Source of the DNA: Kitasatospora sp. NA04385
GTDB taxonomy: Bacteria > Actinomycetota > Actinomycetes > Streptomycetales > Streptomycetaceae
Assembly: GCF_013364235.1 (NCBI RefSeq)
Contig: NZ_CP054919.1
Location: forward strand, 7,137,728-7,201,727
DNA length: 64,000 nucleotides
Direction: 5' to 3'
The translations under genes were made by a program, and so were the position numbers. A model generated the notes under the pieces. The model was not told the DNA's origin and made no database searches. It worked only from the letters and a program-made list of their open reading frames with translations. This document shows, in pieces, positions 35,884 to 41,221 of the stretch (the stretch's first letter is position 1; each line of letters begins with the position of its first letter).

Positions 35884-36746
35884 AGAACGCGTCGAGGGGC
35901 CCGGCCCGGCCCGCGAACCCGGCCGGCCGGATCGGGACGCTCGCCGTCCTGGTGCTCGCGGCGGTCTACTCCCTGCTGCCGGTGTGGTGGCTGGTGGTCT
36001 CCGCGACCAAGGACAGCAGCGACCTCTTCTCCAGCAACGGCTTCTGGTTCGCCGGGCGGATCGAGATCGTGCGCAACGTCTCCACCCTGCTCGGCGTCCA
36101 GGACGGCATCTTCGGCCGCTGGCTGCTCAACAGCCTGCTCTACGCCGTCGGCGGCGCGGCCGTCGCCACCCTGCTGTCCGCGATGGCGGGCTACGTGCTG
36201 GCGAAGTACGCCTTCCGCGGCCGCGAGGCGGTCTTCAACACCGTGCTGGGCGCGATCCTGATCCCGGCCCCGCTGTTCGCCCTGCCGCTGTACCTGATGT
36301 TCTCGGCCACCCACCTGGTGAACACCTTCTGGGCGGTCTTCATCCCCAGCGTGGTCAGCCCGTTCGGCGTCTACCTGGCCCGCATCTACGCGGCGGCCGC
36401 GGTGCCCGACGAACTGCTGGAGGCCGGACGGCTCGACGGCGCGGGCGAGTTCAGGATCTTCCGGTCCCTCGCCCTGCGGGTCCTGCAGCCCTCGCTGGTC
36501 ACCGTCTTCCTGTTCCAGTTCGTGACGGTCTGGACGAACTACCTGCTGCCGTCGCTGATGCTCGCGAACGACCGCCTGCAGCCGGTCACCGTGGGCCTGG
36601 TCGCCTGGAAGGAGCAGCGCGGCCAGACCGTCCCCTACAACCTCATCATCACCGGCTCGCTGCTGTCGGTCGTCCCGATCGTGGTGATGTTCCTCCTGCT
36701 GCAGCGCTACTGGAAGGCCGGACTCACCTCCGGCAGCGTCAAGTAG
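35880..36746 (+). CDS. Sugar ABC transporter permease, MalG/UgpE type
   Basis: A 288-residue permease with six helices. The first is VLVLAAVYSLLPVWWLVVSATK; the EAA loop is DELLEAGRLDGAGEFRIFRSLALRVLQP. It is the partner of the preceding permease. The downstream DUF5107/TPR gene follows after 35 bp and is probably co-transcribed. Confidence 0.93.
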   Translation: MKNASRGPARPANPAGRIGTLAVLVLAAVYSLLPVWWLVVSATKDSSDLFSSNGFWFAGRIEIVRNVSTLLGVQDGIFGRWLLNSLLYAVGGAAVATLLSAMAGYVLAKYAFRGREAVFNTVLGAILIPAPLFALPLYLMFSATHLVNTFWAVFIPSVVSPFGVYLARIYAAAAVPDELLEAGRLDGAGEFRIFRSLALRVLQPSLVTVFLFQFVTVWTNYLLPSLMLANDRLQPVTVGLVAWKEQRGQTVPYNLIITGSLLSVVPIVVMFLLLQRYWKAGLTSGSVK

Positions 36747-36781
36747 CCCCCCGCACACCTTCCGAAGAGGCAGAGCAACAG

Positions 36782-38788
36782 ATGAGTGAGCTGCGGCTGA
36801 CCACCCTGACGCTGCCGACCGCCCCGGTCGGACCCGTCAACCCCCTCCCCCCGCTGTTCGGCGGCGCGGACCTGCACCAGGTCGAGGACGCCGGCGAGGC
36901 GGACGAGGAGATGCGCCACAACATCGGCTACGGCCGGGTGCCCTCCGTCATGCCCTACCTGGTGCAGGACGGCTACGCCCGCGAGCGGTCGCCCGCCGAG
37001 CACCCCGTCGCGGTGCTGGAGAACGACACCCTGCGCGCGGTCTTCCTGCTCGGCGCGGGCGGCCGGCTCCAGTCCCTGGTCCACCGGCCGACCGGGCGCG
37101 AACTCCTGTTCCGCAACCCGGTGTTCCAGCCCGCCAACCTCGCCCTGCGCGGCGCCTGGCTGGCCGGCGGCGTCGAGTGGAACATCGGCACCATCGGCCA
37201 CTCGCCCACCACCTGCGAACCCCTGCACGCCGCCCGCCTCACCCGCCCGGACGGCACCCCGGTGCTGCGGATGTGGGAGTACGAGCGGATGCGCGGCGTG
37301 GTCTTCCAGATCGACGCCTGCCTCCCCGACGACTCCCCGGTCCTGCTGGTCCACGTCCGGATCACCAACCCGCGTCCGGACACCGTCCCGATGTACTGGT
37401 GGTCCAACATCGCCGTCCCCGAGGCCCCCGACGTCCGGGTGCTGGCCCCGGCCGACGCGGCCTGGCAGTTCTCCTACGACCGCAAGGTCCGCCGGGTCGC
37501 CCTCCCCGCCCCCGACGGCACCGACCTCAGCCGCACCACCCTCTCCCGGGACGCCGCCGACTACTTCTTCGACGTCCCCGCGGGCCGCCGGGGCTGGGTC
37601 GCCGCCCTCGACGCGGGCGGCCGCGGCCTGGTCCAGGCCTCCACCGAACGGCTCCGCGGCCGCAAGCTCTTCCTCTGGGGCCAGGGCGAGGGCGGCCGGC
37701 ACTGGCAGGAGTGGCTGTCCGGGCCCGGCCAGGCCTACCTGGAGATCCAGGCCGGCCTGGCCCGCACCCAGCTCGAACACCTGCCGATGCCGGCCGGCGC
37801 CCGCTGGGCCTGGACCGAGGCGTACGGACTGCTGGAGGCCGACCCCGCCGCCGTCCACGGCGCCGACTGGACGGCCGCCCGCACCGCGGCCGAACGCGCC
37901 CTGGACGCGCTGCTCCCGCAGCACCTGCTGGACGCCGAACTGGCCGCCGCCGACGACTGGGCGGACCGCGCACCCGAGGAGATCCTGCACACCGGCTCCG
38001 GTTGGGGCGCCCTGGAACAGCACCGCCGCACCCTGGCCGGCGAAGCCCCCCTGCCCACCCCCGGCACCCCGTTCCCGGCCCGCACCCTGGGCCCCGAGCA
38101 GGCCCCCTGGCTCGAACTCCTCACCCACGGCACCATCAGCACCGACGACCCGGACCGGCCGCCGTCCTCCCACCAGAGCGACCCGGTCTGGACGCGGCCG
38201 CTGGCCGCCGCCGACGGCTGGCTCGCCCACCTCCACCTCGGCACCCTGCACGCCCACGGCGGCGACCACGAGGCCGCCCGCGCGGCCTGGCTGCGCTCGC
38301 TGGAACGGCGGCCCACCGCCTGGGCCTGGCGCAACCTCGGCGCCCTCGCCGCCCACACCGGCCGGCTCGACGAGGCCGCCCGCGCCTACCGCCGGGCGCT
38401 GGGCCTGGCCCCCGGGCTGCTGCCGCTCGTCCTGGAGGCGGCCGGCGTCCTGCTCCGGGCCGGGCACCCGCAGGAGGTCCTGGACCGGGTGGAGGCGCTC
38501 GACCCGGCCCACCGCGCCGTCGGCCGGGTCCGCTGGGCGGAGGCCCGGGCCGCGCTGGACGCCGGCGACACCGAGCGCTGCGGCCGGCTGCTGCGCGAGG
38601 GCATCGAACTCCCCGACCTCCGCGAGGGCGAGGACTCCCTGCACGCCCTCTGGTTCGCCCACCGGCGCGCCGCAGCAGCCGCCGACGACGCCGCCGACGA
38701 CGCCGACGGCACCGGTGCCGCGCGGCCCGCACCGGGACTCCCGCGGGCCTACGACTTCCGGATGCTGGCCGCCGAGGGGGCCGGCTGA
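36782..38788 (+). CDS. DUF5107 domain protein with C-terminal TPR repeats
   Basis: A 668-residue cytoplasmic protein. The N-terminal ~300 residues match the DUF5107 pattern (GGRLQSLVHRPTGRELLFRNPVFQPANLALRGAWLAGGVEWN, MYWWSNIAVPE), a beta-sandwich like that of galactose mutarotase. The C-terminal half holds TPR helices (GDHEAARAAWLRSLERRPTAWAWRNLGALAAHTGRLDEAARAYRRAL). Such proteins commonly sit beside sugar importers and ROK regulators and are thought to act on sugars, but the reaction is unknown. The ATG at 36782 lies 15 bp after GAAGAGG; a weaker GAG is closer. Confidence 0.88.
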   Translation: MSELRLTTLTLPTAPVGPVNPLPPLFGGADLHQVEDAGEADEEMRHNIGYGRVPSVMPYLVQDGYARERSPAEHPVAVLENDTLRAVFLLGAGGRLQSLVHRPTGRELLFRNPVFQPANLALRGAWLAGGVEWNIGTIGHSPTTCEPLHAARLTRPDGTPVLRMWEYERMRGVVFQIDACLPDDSPVLLVHVRITNPRPDTVPMYWWSNIAVPEAPDVRVLAPADAAWQFSYDRKVRRVALPAPDGTDLSRTTLSRDAADYFFDVPAGRRGWVAALDAGGRGLVQASTERLRGRKLFLWGQGEGGRHWQEWLSGPGQAYLEIQAGLARTQLEHLPMPAGARWAWTEAYGLLEADPAAVHGADWTAARTAAERALDALLPQHLLDAELAAADDWADRAPEEILHTGSGWGALEQHRRTLAGEAPLPTPGTPFPARTLGPEQAPWLELLTHGTISTDDPDRPPSSHQSDPVWTRPLAAADGWLAHLHLGTLHAHGGDHEAARAAWLRSLERRPTAWAWRNLGALAAHTGRLDEAARAYRRALGLAPGLLPLVLEAAGVLLRAGHPQEVLDRVEALDPAHRAVGRVRWAEARAALDAGDTERCGRLLREGIELPDLREGEDSLHALWFAHRRAAAAADDAADDADGTGAARPAPGLPRAYDFRMLAAEGAG

Positions 38789-38833
38789 GGCGAACGGCGG
38801 GAGCCGCCGGCGTCACGGCTCCCCGTCGGAGCC

Positions 38834-38855
38834 GACCGGACCGCACGGTCCGGTC
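38834..38855. terminator. Hairpin between convergent genes
   Basis: GACCGGACC (38834-38842) and GGTCCGGTC (38847-38855) form a 9-bp stem with a GCAC loop. It is followed by a second partial copy of the same sequence, then the stop of the convergent ArsR gene. Confidence 0.6.
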
Positions 38856-38872
38856 CGCACGGTCCGGTCCGC

Positions 38873-39202
38873 TCAGCGGGCGGCGCGGAGCTCCTCCAGC
38901 AGCATGCCCTGGTCGGCGAGCAGTTCGGTGAGGATGCGCCGAGCCGTCCGGAGCAGCTCGGCGACGTCCGCGCCGGCCAGGGCGTACACCACCGTCGATC
39001 CCTCGCGGGTCGCGGTCACCAGGCCGGAGCGGCGCAGGATGGCCAACTGCTGGGAGAGGCTCGACGGTTCGATGTCGAACTCGGGCAGCAGGTCGCGCAC
39101 CGGCGTCGGTCCGGCCTGGAGCAGTTCGAGGACCCGGATTCGCACCGGGTGGCCGAGCATCCGGAAGAACTCGGCCTTGGCCTGGTACAGCGGTACGGGC
39201 AT
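38873..39202 (-). CDS. ArsR-family winged-helix regulator
   Basis: A 109-residue regulator: FFRMLGHPVRIRVLELLQAGPTPVRDLLPEFDIEPSSLSQQLAILRRSGLVTATREGSTVVYALAG covers the whole ArsR winged helix with its beta-hairpin wing. There are no Cys residues, so it is not a metal sensor of the ArsR/SmtB Cys type. The ATG at 39202 follows GGGGAGGAAG. It lies 44 bp downstream of the roadblock gene and is probably in the same operon; their functional link is unknown. Confidence 0.9.
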   Translation of the reverse strand: MPVPLYQAKAEFFRMLGHPVRIRVLELLQAGPTPVRDLLPEFDIEPSSLSQQLAILRRSGLVTATREGSTVVYALAGADVAELLRTARRILTELLADQGMLLEELRAAR

Positions 39203-39246
39203 GCTTCCTCCCCTTTTCCGGCGGCACGCGGGCCGCCGTCCCGCGC

Positions 39247-39621
39247 TCAGACCTCCAGCGTCGACTCGATCCGCTTCAACTGGTGCCGGGCCATCGCCAG
39301 GTTGGACCGGGTGCGGTTGAGCGCGAGGTACAGGAACAGGCCGCGTCCGCTGGACGTGGTGAGCGGCCGGATCAGGTGGTACTGGTTGGTCAGGGTGACC
39401 AGGATGTCCTCGATGCCGTCGTCGTGGAGATTGAGCATTTCCATCGCCCGCATCTTGGCACGGACGAGGTCCGTGTTGGCGGCCGCTGCGACGTTCAGGT
39501 CGATGTCCCCGCCGTCCCCGAGAGTGCCGAGCGCCATGCCGCTGCCGTAGTCCACCAGGGCCACCCCGATGGCTCCTTCGATGGTCATGGCTTCCTTGAG
39601 CGAGGTTTCGAGGTTCGCCAT
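39247..39621 (-). CDS. Roadblock/LC7 domain protein, paralogue of 18385-18759
   Basis: A 124-residue single roadblock/LC7 domain, roughly 70% identical by eye to the protein at 18385-18759 (IGVALVDYGSGMALGTLGDGGDIDLNVAA, QYHLIRPL, LFLYLALNRTRSNLAMARHQLKRIE). The ATG at 39621 is preceded by GACAGGAGACAGG. The neighbourhood differs: this copy is followed by an ArsR gene and not by other roadblock genes. It probably arose by gene duplication and may form mixed dimers with its paralogue. Confidence 0.92.
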   Translation of the reverse strand: MANLETSLKEAMTIEGAIGVALVDYGSGMALGTLGDGGDIDLNVAAAANTDLVRAKMRAMEMLNLHDDGIEDILVTLTNQYHLIRPLTTSSGRGLFLYLALNRTRSNLAMARHQLKRIESTLEV

Positions 39622-39725
39622 CGCCTGTCTCCTGTCGTGGCTGTGATCGGTTCGGCACGACTGTAGGAACGGGATCGCACTGCGGCCGAGTGTTGACCGG
39701 AATCTTTCGTTTCTGGTTCAAGGTT

Positions 39726-39790
39726 GATCGATCAGTGTCGATCTGCTGACCACATGAAGACATTTGCAACTCAGGATGTGAACAGTTCAC
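39726..39790. promoter_or_regulatory. Palindromes upstream of the roadblock-ArsR pair
   Basis: In the AT-richer stretch upstream of the start at 39621, TGATCGATCA (39725-39734) is a perfect palindrome and GTGAACAGTTCAC (39778-39790) is a perfect odd-length inverted repeat. Both could be operators. The region 39622-39840 shows no gene. Confidence 0.45.
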
Positions 39791-39840
39791 GCGTACGCGA
39801 TTTCTGCGGCACCCCCCGGGGAAGGGCCCCGGAACGTGAC

Positions 39841-39874
39841 GGGGCCCGGGAGCGGTATCCGGCTCCCGGGCCCC
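39841..39874. terminator. Bidirectional terminator hairpin downstream of tRNA-like elements
   Basis: Perfect 13-bp arms, GGGGCCCGGGAGC at 39841-39853 and its complement at 39862-39874, with an 8-nt loop. It lies 56 bp beyond the second tRNA-like element, so it probably ends the leftward transcript from 40951. Confidence 0.75.
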
Positions 39875-39930
39875 TGTGTGCCACCCAATTGCTGCGCACC
39901 GGCACGTTTAAGGACGGCGATCATGTTTAC

Positions 39931-40003
39931 GGCGTTCGCTTTACCGTTGAAGCTACCGCGCCACGTAGAGGCGCAGGAGGGAGTCGAACCCCCATCTCAC
40001 GCC
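39931..40003 (-). ncRNA. Circularly permuted tRNA-like element 2
   Basis: Leftward order. 3' half (40003-39966): GGCGT anticodon-3' strand, variable GAGAT, T-stem GGGGG/CCCTC around loop TTCGACT, acceptor CTGCGCC, tail TCTA. Linker CGT (39965-39963). 5' half (39962-39931): acceptor GGCGCGG, TA, D-stem GCTT/AAGC around CAACGGTA, then ACGCC. When the halves are swapped, acceptor (7 bp, one G-T), D (4), anticodon (5) and T (5, one G-T) stems all form. The anticodon loop is left open at the transcript ends. The tail is TCTA, not CCA. It is not a functional linear tRNA. Confidence 0.75.
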
Positions 40004-40072
40004 ATGGGCCCCGTCCGGTCGATCCGGCGCTCGGTGGCGAATGCTGAGACTTGAGCGAGAGCCTGAGTTTCA

Positions 40073-40147
40073 CGGGGTGCCTCTGCCGTGTTGGGCCACC
40101 CCGGCACGTGGTGCCGGGGGAGGGACTCGAACCCCCACCGTTCCCCG
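40073..40147 (-). ncRNA. Circularly permuted tRNA-like element 1
   Basis: Leftward order. 3' half (40147-40109): anticodon-3' strand CGGGG, variable AACGGT, T-stem GGGGG/CCCTC around TTCGAGT, acceptor CCCCGGC, then ACCA, i.e. an encoded CCA end. Linker CGT (40108-40106). 5' half (40105-40073): acceptor GCCGGGG, TG, D-stem GCC/GGC with the conserved GG of the D-loop, A26, then CCCCG. The acceptor stem (7 bp) and anticodon stem (5 bp) are perfect only in the swapped order. The acceptor arms plus join also make a 9-bp hairpin with loop CAC. It lies 72 bp after the conserved gene's stop. Confidence 0.78.
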
Positions 40148-40190
40148 AAGTCAGCTTCAACCTCAGTGTCAGCTTGCGCTTCGCGCGCCA

Positions 40191-40208
40191 CCCCGGTCTC
40201 ACCCGGGG
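40191..40208 (-). other. Third, degenerate acceptor-like hairpin
   Basis: CCCCGG, loop GTGAGA, CCGGGG, followed by TGGC. This mimics the acceptor join of element 1 (CCCCGGC...GCCGGGG, TGGC) but no T-arm or D-arm is recognisable around it. It could be a decayed third element or a simple hairpin just after the coding stop. Confidence 0.4.
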
Positions 40209-40219
40209 CGTTCGTGGGG

Positions 40220-40951
40220 CTACCCGAACAGGTAGCCGAAGACGGCGTCGCCGACCCGCCGGTCGTCGACCTCCGCGCCGTTGGCCTCCTCACGGGCGAA
40301 CTGCACCGCCTGCTGCAGCTTCTCCACCCGCTCCAGCAACTCGTTCACCCGCCGCGCGGGCAGCGCGCCGGAGAACTTCACCGTGGTCCAGTACCCGACC
40401 GGGACGTCCTCGTAGTAGACCTCGACCTGGGCCGGGTGCTTCTCCGTGGCCTCCGCCTTCACGTGGTTGCGCGGCACCTTCCTGGTGCGGATCGTCCGCA
40501 CCGCCTCGGTCTTCCACGCGTCCGTGGACACGTCCAGCGACCAGGACTCCGCGGCGTCCAGCACCGGGAGCTTGCGCACGAACGTCCGCAGGTCGGTCAG
40601 CTGCTTCTCCAGGAACAGCAGGTACGTCACGGGGGCGCCGGCCACCAGCGTCCGCCCGTCGACCACCACGTCGGCCCGGGCCGCGGTGTTCGCCCAGTCC
40701 TTGGTCGCCGTCACGTCGAACAGCCGGGTCAGCGTCGCCGCCGTCGCCCGCAGCACGTCCTCCGCCTTGACCTGCACCCTGGTCGACTCGGGGGGCAGCT
40801 GCTCGCCCTCCTCGTCCTTCGGCTGGTACGTCCGGGACAGACCGGCCAGCAGCGCGGGCTTCTGCAGGTCCTGGTGGGACTGCGTCAGCTCCTGGAACGA
40901 CTTCGACTTGACGCCCTTTTCCACGGCGATGATCTGGTTCAACTTGGCCAC
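40220..40951 (-). CDS. Conserved actinobacterial protein (I recall it as DUF7873), leaderless
   Basis: A 243-residue soluble protein starting MAKLNQIIAVEKGVKSKSFQEL, with SRTYQPKDEEGEQLPPES at 39-56 and a helical C-terminus (RRVNELLERVEKLQQAVQFAREEANG). I associate this sequence type with a family of unknown function in actinobacteria and their phages; the DUF number is from memory. No nuclease, kinase or RNA-binding motif is recognisable. The GTG at 40951 has no ribosome site, and a -10 hexamer lies 7 bp upstream, so the mRNA is leaderless. Two permuted tRNA-like elements follow the stop, probably in the same transcript; the protein may bind or process them (inference). Confidence 0.88.
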   Translation of the reverse strand: MAKLNQIIAVEKGVKSKSFQELTQSHQDLQKPALLAGLSRTYQPKDEEGEQLPPESTRVQVKAEDVLRATAATLTRLFDVTATKDWANTAARADVVVDGRTLVAGAPVTYLLFLEKQLTDLRTFVRKLPVLDAAESWSLDVSTDAWKTEAVRTIRTRKVPRNHVKAEATEKHPAQVEVYYEDVPVGYWTTVKFSGALPARRVNELLERVEKLQQAVQFAREEANGAEVDDRRVGDAVFGYLFG

Positions 40952-40988
40952 GGGCAGGACGCTAGCGGCCCGCCCGTCCGACCGTCAC
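40952..40988 (-). promoter_or_regulatory. Leaderless promoter of the conserved protein
   Basis: Reading leftward: -35 GTGACG (40988-40983), an 18-bp spacer, -10 TAGCGT (40964-40959), seven bases, then GTG at 40951. Spacing and hexamers fit a vegetative sigma-70-type promoter whose transcript starts at or very near the start codon. Confidence 0.7.
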
Positions 40989-41098
40989 CCGGTTTTCCGC
41001 CCGGCCGGACGGACCTGTGCTGACCTGGGCACGTCAGCGCAGAACTGCCGGGAAAGTCTGATGTTGATGTCACTCCGGACGGGTAATCTCAGGCTGAG

Positions 41099-41221
41099 AT
41101 GCTCGATCACCACACCCCACGCACCCGCTGCGCCCCGTCGCCGCCCCCGGCCACGGCCCCGCAGCCGCAGGCGTCGCCGTCTGCGTTCTCGTCCGGCCAC
41201 ACTCACGGGAAGAACAGGTGA
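41099..41221 (+). CDS. Possible 40-residue leader ORF coupled to the helicase
   Basis: An ATG at 41099 opens a 40-codon frame (MLDHHTPRTRCAPSPPPATA...) whose TGA overlaps the helicase GTG (GTGA). A good -10 hexamer, TAATCT, at 41084-41089 places transcription start only 2-3 bases before this ATG, so it may be translated from a near-leaderless mRNA. The Pro/His-rich peptide has no recognisable domain; its role may be only to deliver ribosomes to the helicase start. Confidence 0.45.
   Translation: MLDHHTPRTRCAPSPPPATAPQPQASPSAFSSGHTHGKNR

Noticed and set aside
33587..36746. A missing sugar-importer ATPase taken as gene loss
   Set aside because: Streptomycete sugar importers normally share one MsiK ATPase encoded elsewhere, so absence is expected.
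39931..40147. Ordinary linear tRNA genes or a canonical tmRNA
   Set aside because: In linear order the acceptor strands do not pair and no anticodon loop closes. The canonical actinobacterial tmRNA 5' end and tag sequence ending ALAA are absent.
39931..40147. attL/attR remnants of an integrated element in tRNA 3' ends
   Set aside because: Each 3' half has its own pairing 5' half beside it, there is no integrase, and the two T-arm copies differ in acceptor sequence.
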